Shown: positions 31,696-42,690 of the stretch, one piece after another
Layout of the letters: each line of letters opens with the position of its first letter
Position numbering within the stretch: position 1 is the stretch's first letter
NCBI GenBank assembly: GCA_015179025.1
Contig: WHUX01000027.1
Span: 62,001 to 126,000, forward strand
Length of the DNA: 64,000 nt
Direction: 5' to 3'
From: Terfezia claveryi
Lineage: Eukaryota; Ascomycota; Pezizomycetes; Pezizales; Pezizaceae
Program-made: the position numbers and the translations under genes
Notes under the pieces: generated by a model
Told to the model about the DNA's origin: nothing
Database searches by the model: none
Seen by the model: only the letters and a program-made list of their open reading frames with translations

Positions 31696-31895
31696 CTATT
31701 CCCCCTTTAGGCTGGAGCTCCAGCGACAGAGGCCTGGGCATAGCAACTGGCAAAATCAACACAGGAAACAACAACAAGTACAAGAACGAGAACCCCAACT
31801 CTAAACAACAAAGACCCATCACTTGCGTCATAAGTGATAACAGAGACAACAACAATAAGAATAAGGACAGGAACCCCAACTCAGACATGAAGAGA

Positions 31896-34800
31896 TCACT
31901 CAACCGGATGGGGCTTCCTTGTGTATCGCTGATGGAATAGGGAGACCAGATCCTGAGCGTTTTCCAGGTCCTCAGCGGCTTGCCAGGTAGCCTCCTCGTC
32001 CCCTACCTATTTAACCTTGTACTGCAGATGCCCATACCTCTTTCGCGAGTCCAGCACTTCCTCCACCTCCCATTCCTCTTCACCTTCGATAACCACTAGA
32101 GGAGGTGGGGGGTGTTTCTGCCCTGGGAGGGGATCGTCAGCCGCTGGCTCAATTTCCGATACGTGTACAACCGGGTGGCGTTTGATATCCTTAGGGAACC
32201 TCAATCGATAGGCATGAGTGCCCACAGTGGCCACCACCTCGAATGGACCCAGGAACTTATGGTCAAGCTTGCGAGATGGCCGTTCCGTCCAGAAGTGCCT
32301 GCTGGAGAGCCACACCTTATCTCCTGGCTGATACTTGGGGGCTGGCAACCGTGATCCGTTGGCATACTCCACTTGCCTAGCTTGAGCATATACCAGTTCG
32401 GCTCTTAGGGTGGAGTGTAACTCAGCAATCTCCGTGGCGAACTCCTTAGCTGGAGTGTTCTCCCTAGCCTTGTGCAGAGGTGCTAGGGAGTCCACGAAAC
32501 GAGGGTGCCAGCTATAATTGGCTAGGAACGGGGAGGTTTTTAGAGACTCCGAGAAATGGTTGTTAGCGGCGAACTCACAGGTTGCCAGCAGCGAAACCTA
32601 GTTGTTTTGCTGGTAATTGACGTATGCTCTCAAGTACTGCTCCATGATTGCATTCATTCGCTCGGACTGACCATCTGTTTAGGGGTGATACACCGTGGAG
32701 AGGTGTACGTTGATTCCCAGAAGCTCGCAGAATACTTTCCAGAAGTCCAAGACGAATTGGAGGCCGCGGTCCGAGACGACTGACTTGGAGAGACCATGGT
32801 AGCGGAATACATGGTTGAGGTAGAGGCCAGTGAGGTCCCAGGCAGAACAGGTATCATGGCAAGGTATAACATGCCTCATTTTGGTCAATCGGTCTACTAC
32901 CATAAGAATAGCGTTAAACCCCGAATCCTCCAGCAACCCAGTCACAAAGTCCATGGTTAGGTGTTGCCAAGGCTGGTCTGGGATCTCCAGGGGCTTCAGG
33001 GTCCCATAAGGAGCATGACGGGTAGGCTTAGTACGCTTGCAAACATGGCAGTTCTGTATGTACCACTCCACCTCCTTCCGTTAGTCAATCCACATATATT
33101 GCCTAGCTAGCAGCTCCAATGTTTTAGCTACTCCAGGATGACCCGCAGCCAGGGTATCATGGTGTTCCTTGATCAGCTGCATCCGCAGCTCCCCTTCAGG
33201 TATATAGAGCCGATCTAGGTAGTATAGGAGGTCGTCCTGAGTGGTGCACTCGGCTAGGGAAATCTTAGTGTGATGGTGCTGTCCAGACTCCACTGAGGTG
33301 ATTATATCCTTAACCAGGTCGTCCTCCGCATATGCCCGTCGTATCCGCAGAAGGAGATCTGCTCCAGGGTTCGCTTCAGCTTTAGTATCAGCATCAGCAT
33401 CAGCAACAGCATCAGCAACAGCAAGGCTATTAGCTGCCAGGTCGAGATTTTCAGGTTTCAGTACCACCTGACTCTGGTACTTCAGCCTTTCATCCCCCCC
33501 TTTAGGGAGATCTCCTGATCTCCTAGTCAGTGCATCCGGCTTACCCCCAGCCTTTCCTGGCCGATACCTTATCTTGAAGTTGAACTACAAGAGGAATTCC
33601 GACCACCTAGCCTGTCGGTGGTTTAGCAATTTAGTGGTTGTGAAGTATTCTAGGTTCTTGTGGTTGGAAAGGACCTCAATAACCCCCTTTGCCGATTCCA
33701 GGTGTGGTCTCCATTCCTCAAATGCTCGCATAATGGCCATTAATTCTTTATCATAGATTTCATAATTGCACTCCGCCGGGGAGTATTTCTTTGAGAAATA
33801 GGCCACTGGGTGAAGGATCCCATTATCATCATTCTGGAACAGGATTCCTGCGGAGACATAGTCAGAGGCATCCATCTCAACAATGCATTCACGATCAGGA
33901 TTGAAGTGGGCCAGGATTGGGGCTAAGCAGAAGGCTTCCTTGAGCCTCTCGAAGGCGGATTGGGCTTCTGGACTCCACTGGAATCGTTGGCTCTTTTCCA
34001 TGCCCTTGGTCTTGGTTAACGCTGTCAGTGGTGCCACGATTCTCGAATATTCCAGGATGAACCGGCGGTAGAAATTGGCAAAGCCCAAGAAGGCCTGTAC
34101 ATCCTTGAGGTTGGCAGGGGTTTCCTAATCCTGGATTGCAGTAACCTTGGCAGGGTCCATTCTGATACCGTTTATGGTTATTATCAGGCCCAGGTACTTC
34201 ACCTCTTGGACGTAGAATTCGTATTTCTCGGGTTTAAGGTATAACCTAGCTTGTTCCAGCTTCTCTAGCACCTGTCGGACGTGGATTTTGTGTTCTGCTA
34301 GGGTATCCAAGTAGATGAGGATATCATCCAGGTAGGCTATGCAGAATACATCCAGAAAGTCCCGCAGGGTATCATTGATAAAGTGCTGGAAAGATGCAGG
34401 GGCATTAGTTAGGTCAAAGGGTATCACATTGTACTTAAAATGGCCATAACGGGTCCGGAAGGCGGTTTTCCACTCCTCCCCTTCAGCGATCCATACCAGG
34501 TTATAAGCCCCTCTTAGGTCCAATTTGGTGAACCATTTTGCCTTAGAGAGCCTGGCCAACGTCTCCTGGATCAGGAGTAAGGGGTACCTGTTCTTCACCG
34601 TTATTTCATTCAGGCCACGATAGTCTACGCACAATCGAAGGGAGCTATCTGATTTTTTGACAAACAGTACAGGGGCACCCGCTGGGGAAGAACTGTGCCG
34701 GATGAAGCTCTTATTCAAATTTTCCTCCAAGTACTTCTTCAGGGCCTCTAATTCCAGTCGGAACATTCCATAGAGCGGGCCGTACGGTGGGGTCTTTCCT

Positions 34801-35634
34801 TCCACCAAGGGGATTGTGTGGTTATATAGTTGGTGTAGTGCTAGTGTTTCTGCGGCTTTCTCAGAGAACAAGTCGATAAATTCATGGTATTCACTGGGCA
34901 CCATGGACTTCCATTCTTCCTTAGATCGCAACTTGTTAATTTCCAGGTTAACCTCACAGATTGACAGAGTATGGGCCTTCAGTTTATGCCTTCTGGTAAG
35001 GTAAGCAAAGGCCCCTACTCCAATGAAGTTGATATCGAGGGGTTTTAGTGGGGGGTTTTCTGCTACCACCTGGCTGGGGTCCTCGACCGGGGGTGGTAGG
35101 GCACACAATCCTTTAACGGCAGTCTGTGGAGCACCACAGTGCTTCTCACAATACTCACTATTGAAGTTTAAGGTGTAAGAGCTAAAGTTAACGGAGACAT
35201 CATGCATTCGGAGCCAGGGGATCCCCAAAACAATGGGATATTTGAGCTTAGTCACAAACATGGGAAGGCTTTCCGAATGGTCTCCAATGGCACTAGGTAG
35301 GTATGCGAGGTCAGTAATAGCCCCGGAAGAGATAGGGCGGCCATCATAATATCAAGAAGGTAGGGGGTCTTTAGCTTGGCTGTTGGTATCGAATTTTTAC
35401 TGACAAAGGTCTAATTAATGAAGGCTATTCCTGAAGCACCACAATCGATGAGAGCTGATGTTACCACTGTTTTACCATTGAATTTAATAGTTATTGGTAC
35501 TACAAAATGCTCACCAAACAAGTGAGATTCATCAACAGATATAGATGCAGGAACAGAAAAAGACGACAAAGACAAATGACTCAGGATAGGTCCCTTACTA
35601 GTGTCAGCAACTAAGCAAGGGACTCCGCTTTTCC
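31896..35634 (-). pseudogene. gypsy 1 Pol with chromodomain
   Basis: In the -1 frame from the frameshift site: GKSGVPCLVADTS, protease around ALIDCGASGIAF, a one-base loss in a C-run near 35370, then YDGRPISSGAITDLAYLP and the reverse transcriptase (CVDYRGLNEITVKNRYP, KLDLRGAYNLV, AYLDDILIY), RNase H ([14 protein letters not shown]), integrase H-H-C-C (HHDTLAAGHPG, CHVCKRTK) and core (MDFVTG, VVSDRGLQF, TDGQSERM), an SH3-like GPFEVVATVGTHAYRL and a chromodomain (EVEEVLDSRKRYGHLQYKVK) to a TGA at 31896. Stops at 35412, 34125, 33582, 33081, 32679, about 32610 and 32004 fit CAA/CAG or TGG mutated by one transition. Catalytic residues are still present. Confidence 0.9.
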
Positions 35635-36771
35635 CGACTTTTCTAGGGTCTCAGATATTGCATGTACGGCCAGGGAGCGGTTTTTGCGGAGGGGACAGGC
35701 TGCGATGAAGTGATCCCCTTTCCCACAAGCAATACACAATCCATTGTTATGGTGACGTTCCCTCTCTTCTTGTGTTAGGCGGGGCCTTCCTGATGATAAA
35801 TCCATAGGGGTGGTGCTGCCCGCCACCAGAGATGGGTGGGCTGGCTTATTGGCTGTAACTTAGGTCTGAGGGCTAGGGTTCTAGAGTCGAGTTTGTTGCT
35901 GGAAGTGCTGGGTTTTAACAGGAGGTCGATAGGTACTGGGGGCGCTAGCCTGGACTCTCAACCTAGCCATCTTTTGCTCTATTTTGGATGCCTGATCAAT
36001 GTATTCGTCGAGAGTTTTAACATCTGGAGATTGCAGGAGGGCCTTTTTGAGCTCAATATTGAGGCCTTCTTCGAATTGTTCCCGCTTCACCCGATCATTC
36101 CATTCCACCTCTGCTGCCAACCTTGAGAATTCAGCCACATATGCTGAGAGGTCATGTCCTCTCTGTTTTAGTTATCGGAGAGCACGAGTTGCCGTACCCG
36201 CGGGATCTGGGTCTCCAAAAGCGCGGTCGAGGATTGTGAATAAAGCAGTGACGTCAAGGAGGTTGAAGCGGTCATCGAGTATATAGGGTTGGACCTGGTC
36301 CAAAGCTATGCCCTCCAGTAGTCCGTATACATAGGCTAATCGGTGCTGAACGGTAGGGAACTTTGCAGCATCCCCATTCAGTTTGATCTTGATGGAATTT
36401 TTCCAGGCTTTCAGGCGAGTTCTGTCGCTATTAAACTTCAGTGGAGTGGGGAGATCCTGGGTCTTGGGTGCCTGGGGTGCTTAGGGTGCTGCTTGGCTTC
36501 CAATCGTGTCCAGGGCCCTATTCAGAGTCTGGATGGTTCTTCTTTCATTGATTAAGTCATTCTGGGCAGTTGCTAGGTTGCTTTGGCAGGAGGCGAGGTC
36601 GGCCTGGCATGAGAGGAGGTCTTCAGTGAGTATCGTGACCTCGTTATTGGTCCTAGTCTGTTTTTGTTGGCCTTCATGTATGGCTGATTCCAGCCGTTGG
36701 CCTAAGGCATCTGCGGCAAGGTATATGTCGATAATGGTCTGGCGATAACTGCCGAAGTCGGCCTGGTTCAT
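35583..36771 (-). pseudogene. gypsy 1 Gag
   Basis: ATG at 36771-36769 (MNQADFGSYRQTIIDIYLAA). A coiled-coil N-terminus (LASCQSNLATAQNDLINER) is followed by the retrotransposon Gag domain (KFNSDRTRLKAWKNSIKIKL, EFSRLAAEVEWNDRVKREQF), then a C-x2-C-x4-H-x4-C knuckle, CIACGKGDHFIAAC. Stops occur at about 36480, 36170, 35882, 35864 and 35612; each is TAA or TAG where CAA or CAG would give Gln, so C-to-T in a CpA context. The natural gag end is the TAG at 35611 or the TGA at 35583. Just before it is the frameshift signal at 35590-35635. It would form the virus-like particle. Confidence 0.85.
35590..35635 (-). promoter_or_regulatory. gypsy 1 programmed -1 frameshift signal
   Basis: Minus strand: the gag codons TCG GGA AAA GCG contain the canonical heptamer G GGA AAA (35635-35629). 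Five bases later GTCCCTT (35623-35617) pairs perfectly with AAGGGAC (35596-35590), leaving a 20-nt loop that could form a pseudoknot. The pol frame is open in -1 from 35650 onwards and leads directly into the protease. See the matching signal in gypsy 2. Confidence 0.75.
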
Positions 36772-36869
36772 AGGAATAGGCAGGGCTTGCCAGGCTCAAA
36801 ACCTGGCAGTGAGAGTGGAGTCTTGAGTAGCTATTGAGCGTACCGGTTGATCAGAGTGATCCAACATAG

Positions 36870-36948
36870 TGTAACAAGGGCTCCGGGGACAAGGCGACCA
36901 AGGGGTACGCCGGGGCGAGGACAGGAACGAGGTGAGACACACGTAGGA
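36870..36948 (-). repeat. gypsy 1, 5' LTR, left part
   Basis: First 79 bp (plus-strand order) of the 5' LTR, TGTAACAAGGGCTCCGGGGA to ACACACGTAGGA, ending at the hAT insertion. Confidence 0.88.
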
Positions 36949-39765
36949 TAGGCCTGGGCACGAGACGAGCCAGCTCGAGACTTCAGCTCGAGCTACGAGC
37001 ATGAGCCGGCTCAAGCCCAAGGTTACACAGGCTCGAGCTGGCTCGAGCCAGGGGTGGGAAAGTCTCGAGCCCGAGCTCGAGCCCGGAGGTCGTTGCAACC
37101 GCAAAATACCAAAGGTAGCCAGGATGTCCAAATCTTCAAAATACATTGCATTCCCACCACCTTTACCTCTATTCTTTTTTCTGCTCTCCACTCGAATTCA
37201 GCCAGAATGACTCAACCCCTACCTGCAGTTCAAGAATATATTTCTTCCCTTGCCGGCCGATACTAGGAACTGCAGGATAGTTATATAGTATCAGGCGCTG
37301 GTTTTCGTCGATTTAACAACTATCTCTACATGCGAAAGCTATTAATCTGGAAGTCTATTCCAGATGAGCCATCACACTACTATATCTATTATACACATTG
37401 TACTCGCATTCCATGGAAAGTACCAGCAAAATTCACTACCACAAGTGCACAACTGCGACATTTCCAAAAGTACCACCCACGCTTACCAACAATACAAGAT
37501 GAGGAAAATACGAGAATTAATAAAATCACAGCTTTATCAGGCTCAAGTACAGCAGCAATAACACCATTTGCATTAGTAGTACAGGCAGCTTTTACACGTA
37601 CGGTAGCAGCGTGATTTGATAATAAGGTCTAAATATTAAATCTAGTTGTGAGCTTACTTATATTATGCTAATTAATATAGGTTGCGCGTGAGCATCTTGC
37701 AGCCTTTATTGTTAGTTCAAATTCCTCGCTTGCAATAGTTGAAAATATACATTTTATTCGATTGCTACAATATTGTAATCCTTTATATCGTCCAATTTTA
37801 CGGCGGACTTTAGGTCGTGAAATCCATGATCTATATAACTCTTTATTTCAGCAAGTTCAGAAGCGGTTGCAGGAACATATTGAAAGTGGAGCGAAAATTT
37901 CTCTTACTTTAGATGCATAGTCATCTTCAACTCAGGTTGCGTTTCTAGGAATTACAGGTTATTTTATTGAGGTGGATACATGGAGGTTTAGATCTTTATT
38001 GTTGGGTTTTGAACATTTGCGTGGTTCATATTCTGCTGATGCATTGGCTCGAGTTACTTTATCTGTTCTTTGGCAATTCCAGATTACCCCTTATATTTGT
38101 ACTATTACTTTAGATAGTACTTCTGTTAATACTAAAATGCTTTCTATTTTGGAGGATTCTCTTACTGGTTTTATATTACAGGATGGTTAAGTACGATGTA
38201 TGGCTCATATTATTAACCTTGCTGCTCAATAGGTTTTATCGTATTTTCAGGTTCTTCCAAGAGATAAAGATAATGAGAGTATATCTAATTTAGCGAATTC
38301 AATTTCTACAGCATTTAGTCATGCTCGCCAGATTATTCGGAAGATTCGAGCTTCAAATAAATTGTGGGAATGTTTTGAAGCACAAACAGTAGCAGCTAAG
38401 TTGCCTTCTATTAAGCTAATATTGGATATGCGAGTAAGGTAAGTATATATATATATATAACTTAATGAGTATTATACTAATCTTATATAGATGGAATTCA
38501 ACATATGATATGCTTTTATGTCTGCTACAGTTATGACCAGCTGTACATGCAGTATGTCAGCTTGAAGATACTCTACGTTCTTTTACACTTTCAATAGAAC
38601 ATTGAAAGCTGCTTGAACGTCTTAAAAATACTATGAAGATTTTCGTCAAAGCAACACAATATCTTTCTGGAAGTTCATACCCAACTCTCTCCTCGCAACT
38701 ACCTTACTTTAGTGTTCTAGCTACTCGATTAGAGCTTTTAGCTGATGAGTTGCGAGAATCAGAACCTAATGGAGAATTACTGCAGGCAGTAACTAATGCT
38801 TGGATAAAACTTGATGAATATCATAGTAAAACAGGCGCTGCATAAGCTATTGCTACAATCCTGGATCCCTGATGCAAATTAACCACATTCCGCAACCTAT
38901 CCTGGCATGAGGAATGGATCCAATCTGCTCAACAAAGTATATATCGTATATATACAGCACAGTATGCACCCTCTTCTACCTCCGAAGAATCCCGCCCTCC
39001 TACACCAGATGCTTGTGCAAGTGATTCACTAGAAGATGATTATTGGGAGGCTGTCTTTGGCTCACAACAATCTACTATCACATTTAATGCACATTCTGAA
39101 CTTGAGATTTATTTGGAAGAACCTCCGGAAGGGCGAACTGTCAAGCCAATTGAATGGTGGCGAACCTATGCGTCTAAGTACCCACATCTCTCCTTAATGG
39201 CACGCGACTTTCTTGCTGTTCCTGCCACCAGCGTCCCATCTGAGCAAGTTTTTTCTATTGCAGGTAAGTTCAATCCTTTAAAATGATTAGAACGATCTAA
39301 CTATTTATTACTGGAATTACCAGGCCAGATACTTAATAAGCGCCGGTCTTGCCTCAGTGAAAATATGATGAATGCAATTATGTGCTGTAAAGCATGGCTT
39401 GGAGTGCAGGAGATAACGTCGGAAGAGATCGTAGTGGAGGAACAGCTGCTCGCCCATTTGAATGAAGTAGCTACGGAGGGAGATTTACCACTGGAGATTG
39501 TGGGTGTTGAGGATGATGACTGATTCTTTTCCTTTTTCCATGTCTGTTTATATCCGTGTCTTTCGTATTTCTGAGTCTTTCATACAGATATGTAGCGTAG
39601 GCAGTTATCTATATTCTTCTCGCAATTCTCGCGAGCCGGCTCGAGCCTGTATGCGAGCCGGCTCGAGTCTTGGCGGCTCGAGCCGGCTCGAGCCCTTTTT
39701 CTTAAAGCTCGAGCCGGCTCGTGCCCAGGCCTACCTGAGGCTGAGGCTACGACGAGTCGGACTCG
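36949..39765 (+). mobile_element. hAT DNA transposon inside the gypsy 1 LTR
   Basis: Inverted ends TAGGCCTGGGCACGAG (36949) and CTCGTGCCCAGGCCTA (ending 39733). The LTR resumes at 39766-39773 with TCGTAGGA, which matches ACGTAGGA at 36941-36948, an eight-base duplication with one mismatch, as expected for hAT. Between 39733 and 39766 lie 32 extra bases including the palindrome CGACGAGTCGGACTCGTCG. Subterminal regions at both ends are dense in GAGCCGGCTCGAG repeats, which may be transposase binding sites. Confidence 0.88.
37207..39523 (+). pseudogene. hAT transposase, four exons, degenerate
   Basis: ATG at 37207 (MTQPLPAVQEYISSLAGRY). Introns are recognisable at 37627-37680 (54 nt, GCTAAT branch), 38439-38490 (52 nt, GTAAGT, TACTAAT branch) and 39264-39323 (60 nt, GTAAGT, TCTAAC branch). 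Domains: an N-terminal BED-like region, the RNase H-fold core (KISLTLDA, VAFLGITGYFIEVDTWRF, MAHIINLAAQ), an alpha-helical insert (FVKATQYLSGSSYPTLSSQL) and the hATC dimerisation region (WWRTYASKYPHLSLMARDFL, VPSEQVFSIAG), ending DDD at 39523. More than ten stops are present, for example after SLAGRY, VAA, TLDA, QDG, AAQ, SIEH and GAA. Several are Trp or Gln codons changed by one transition; others are CGA to TGA. Inactive, but the splice signals survive. Confidence 0.85.
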
Positions 39766-39773
39766 TCGTAGGA

Positions 39774-40284
39774 GCGCTACGTGTGTGATCAGGGGAAAGG
39801 CTAGGGGCAAGGCAAGGGCAGGGCTAGAGTAACACACACGTAGGAACGCTACGTGTGTGACTAGGGGAGAGGCTAGGACGGGGGCAAGGGCGAGGGCGAG
39901 AGAGGCAGAGGGCAAGGGACACGAGACACGCGGAGGCAGTTGCCGCGTGTGTCAAGGGAGGCAGCTATGCTGCAGAGTTGTTTGTACGAGACAAGGATGT
40001 GCACAAGGGAGGTGCACAAGCGCTGGGAGAAGCAAGGTCCTGTATTGGGTATACAAGACGTTGGATGGGGATCCATCGAGAGGGCGGAGAAACGAAGATA
40101 TATATACATGATTCCAGGCCAAGGCCGTGGAAGGAATAAGCTTCCCGAGATTCCTATCTCGGAAGCTAAGATAACAATCACCCATCGACGACACCCGAAC
40201 AAGCCTGTTCGAGTGTCAGAACAGCACGACACCCGAACAAGCCTGTTCGAGTGTCAAATCAAGACGAAGAACACGGTTGTGACA
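39774..40284 (-). repeat. gypsy 1, 5' LTR, right part
   Basis: Rest of the LTR, from GCGCTACGTGTGTG to GTTGTGACA. The two parts total 590 bp against 552 bp in the 3' LTR; the difference is a 38-bp tandem duplication at 40191-40256 that repeats the ACACCCGAACAAGCCTGTTC hairpin. Confidence 0.88.
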
Positions 40285-40289
40285 ACCCA

Positions 40290-40697
40290 GTTCATACCAA
40301 CAGTATGAATAGGCTCGGGAGCGGAGGGGGCAGTGCTGGCGAAGGGGGCGTTGCTGGCGAAGGGGGCGTTGCAGGTAGATGAATGGTAGCCTCGTTGGGG
40401 TATCCGCCTCTCATTAACAATTGCTTGAGCAACCTGACGTAAAAGTTCAGGACCTAGCAGAAAATTCGCATCTGCCATAATACCAGCATAATCTGCAATT
40501 GCTTTCTCATCTCCAACAGAGAATAACTGCTCATTCCGATGAGCTGTAGACCTATCCTGGTGCGTTCCTAGTATTCTTCGACGCAATGTCTGGCGCTCTA
40601 CCTCATACAGCTCTGCAATACGCTGGATAGGTACATCTGGCTCTTGCCGAGCATGCTTGATTGCCGCCTGTAGCTGCTGTTCTGTATATTTTGGCAT
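40290..40697 (-). pseudogene. pogo 2 transposase, N-terminal DNA-binding part
   Basis: ATG at 40697-40695 (MPKYTEQQLQAAIKHARQEP). Two helix-turn-helix regions follow: RIAELYEVERQTLRRRILGT and FSVGDEKAIADYAGIMADAN. A six-residue repeat, NAPFAS, lies near residues 110-125. The frame is then cut by gypsy 1 at the ACCCA duplication and resumes at 31138. The start is the same as in pogo 1. Confidence 0.85.
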
Positions 40698-40786
40698 GTT
40701 CGTAACGTGGTGTATTTGGTAATGTTGTCTGGGACCTAGTGATTCTACTGATATAGGTTGAGGCCATTATGGTTGTCAGCGGGGGG

Positions 40787-41496
40787 TGTTATGAATCTCA
40801 CGTGAGGGTGGTCTACGCAGAGGCGGAAAACCGAAGCCGACAGCCGCTGAGGCCAACGACGTGGATTGATCACCCACAGCAGGTCTAGCAATGGGCCCTC
40901 TAGCTCATACCTATGGGTTGAGTAGAGAGACTGGCCGGGACAAGGAAGTGTGTGCACCGTTCTAGCGATGACCAAGAGGGTTGGGGCTAGGTCGTATTGG
41001 CTTATAGGATAACTGCTTCTTACGGAGGACCGGTTCAAGGCATATTCGATTTCCAATCATTGATTTCCAAGCCGCTGATGTCTACGTTGTTGATTTGCAA
41101 GCATGTCTCCGTTTCCCTTATTTCCAATCAATGATTTGCAATCATTGATTTTCAAGCTGCTCCGTCATTGATTCCTAAGCTGCTTATATCTCCGTCATTG
41201 ATTTGCAATCATGTCTCCAAGGTTTAGGAAGCTCATGCCGTGAGCATGTGGGGGGGGTCAGGACAATCCCCGAGATGTCTATATAAGGGGCCTCTGCCAC
41301 CTAGATAGAAAGGGCAGAACCCAAGCACTGTCTTGTATACTTCTTCGAAAGCCTAAGCACTATATCTCCTTGATCTCTACACTTTCGTCACCCTCGCACA
41401 CCCGTCCCTGTTGTGCTAGCTCCACTAAATGCCACTAGAAGCTCGCTAAGCTCTTTACCTCATAATTGGCCCGGACTAGACTGTCCGCCCCTAACA
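40787..41496 (+). repeat. gypsy 2, 5' LTR
   Basis: 710 bp, TGTTATGAATCTCACGTGAG to GCCCCTAACA. A TATATAAGG box lies at about 41280, about 40 bases before the probable transcript start. Upstream, degenerate repeats of TTGATTTGCAATCATG and TCCGTCATTGATT make up about 200 bp. Confidence 0.95.
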
Positions 41497-41562
41497 TTAC
41501 AGTGCTTTTCTCCGGCATCCTCAATCTTGGATGTACCGATACCTAAAAAGATAGCGGAAAAA

Positions 41563-42690
41563 ATGTCGAGTATTGACCATGCCAACGAGAGCTCAGCAGA
41601 GCCCCAAAATATGATCGCCTCCCTCACACAGATCAACTCAGTACTCATTGCTCAGCTCAAAGCAATGGAAGCCAGAGTTAGTACTCTGGAATCGGGTTCT
41701 GCAACACCAAGAATCCCAGAGAGAGGCGCAACCACAGACCGGCGAACTCCCGCCCACCCAACCCCTGACCCTCCAACCAGGCGGCAAAGTCCCACCCCAT
41801 CCAGTCAAAATGTGTCCCTCAACATCCGCCCGCCAGAAAAATTCTCTGGAGACCGGACAGAACTTGAACATTTTCTGTTCCACTTAGAAGGATACTTCAA
41901 GCTGAGAAGAGTAAAAGCAGAAGAGGATAAGATAGTAATAGCGGGAATGTCAATGAAGGGTTCAGCGCTCTCATGGTGGAAGCCGAACGAGGCTAAGTGG
42001 AAGACATGGGAGGAAGCAAAAGAAGCGCTCTTAGCACATTTTTCTGATCATTACCAAGCTGATAATGCGCACAGACAGATCTATGAGCTTAAGCAGACCG
42101 GAGCCGTCCAAGATTATCTCGCCACCATGGATCGGTTGAATGCATATGCGGAGATACCTCAAACCCTTCTCATTCAAATAATCCTTATGGGGATTAAGCC
42201 TCGGCTCCGATCGAAGATGACTCATTACGAGGACCTCAGAGACCAGCCAACCAAATGGTTGAAGAAATTAGTCCAAATGGACATCGCCCAGGCTGAACAA
42301 AACTCAAAAAATCAGCCCACAAAGCGGACATATTCCGATCGATCCCACATAGATCGGTCAACTCAACGTTCGTCAGACCAATCAGAGGTGACTACGGATA
42401 CTATCAATAAGAGGAAGAAAGAAAACCGGTGCCTCAAATGTGGTAAGACTGGACATAGAATTGCTGATTGCCACAGTATCCGTTACCGACAAACCCCACC
42501 CCCAACGACCCTGCCCAAGCCATTCATCAGCAACCCACCCAAATCATCAGATGTCTCTGCTCCCGCAGCAAAAAAGGCAAGGACGGACACTGGTACACTA
42601 CGAATAACTCAACTAGACTCTGACCCTGAATTTAAATCCGAAGAAAATCAGCAACAAGATGAAGGAGATTCAGATTCGGGAAAAGACTAA
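41563..42690 (+). CDS. gypsy 2 Gag
   Basis: ATG at 41563 (MSSIDHANESSAEPQNMIAS), 375 residues. The open frame extends upstream into the LTR only through non-ATG codons, so I take this ATG, 67 bases after the LTR. An N-terminal coiled coil (SVLIAQLKAMEARVSTLESG), a Pro/Thr-rich linker, the retrotransposon Gag domain (about 100-250: NIRPPEKFSGDRTELEHFLF, LSWWKPNEAKWKTWEEAKEA) and a zinc knuckle, CLKCGKTGHRIADC (about residue 290), then an acidic C-terminus. No stops or frameshifts. It would assemble the particle and package the RNA. It ends with the slippery site in frame at SGKD. Confidence 0.93.
   Translation: MSSIDHANESSAEPQNMIASLTQINSVLIAQLKAMEARVSTLESGSATPRIPERGATTDRRTPAHPTPDPPTRRQSPTPSSQNVSLNIRPPEKFSGDRTELEHFLFHLEGYFKLRRVKAEEDKIVIAGMSMKGSALSWWKPNEAKWKTWEEAKEALLAHFSDHYQADNAHRQIYELKQTGAVQDYLATMDRLNAYAEIPQTLLIQIILMGIKPRLRSKMTHYEDLRDQPTKWLKKLVQMDIAQAEQNSKNQPTKRTYSDRSHIDRSTQRSSDQSEVTTDTINKRKKENRCLKCGKTGHRIADCHSIRYRQTPPPTTLPKPFISNPPKSSDVSAPAAKKARTDTGTLRITQLDSDPEFKSEENQQQDEGDSDSGKD

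Larger units (their letters stand above)
31144..40284 (-). mobile_element. Ty3/gypsy chromovirus-type element 1, decayed
   Basis: LTRs at 31144-31695 (3' LTR) and 36870-40284 (5' LTR, split by the hAT element), ends TGTAACA/TGTTACA, five-base target duplication ACCCA at 31139-31143 and 40285-40289. Internal order on minus: gag with a zinc knuckle, protease, reverse transcriptase, RNase H, integrase, chromodomain. A polypurine tract (AAAGGGGGAA, minus) abuts the 3' LTR. About 13 in-frame stops, nearly all explained by CpA/TpG transitions. Confidence 0.95.

Noticed and set aside
41413..41562. Extended gag start within the gypsy 2 LTR
   Set aside because: The extension begins with GTG in the LTR, upstream of or near the transcript start; the ATG at 41563 is the natural start.
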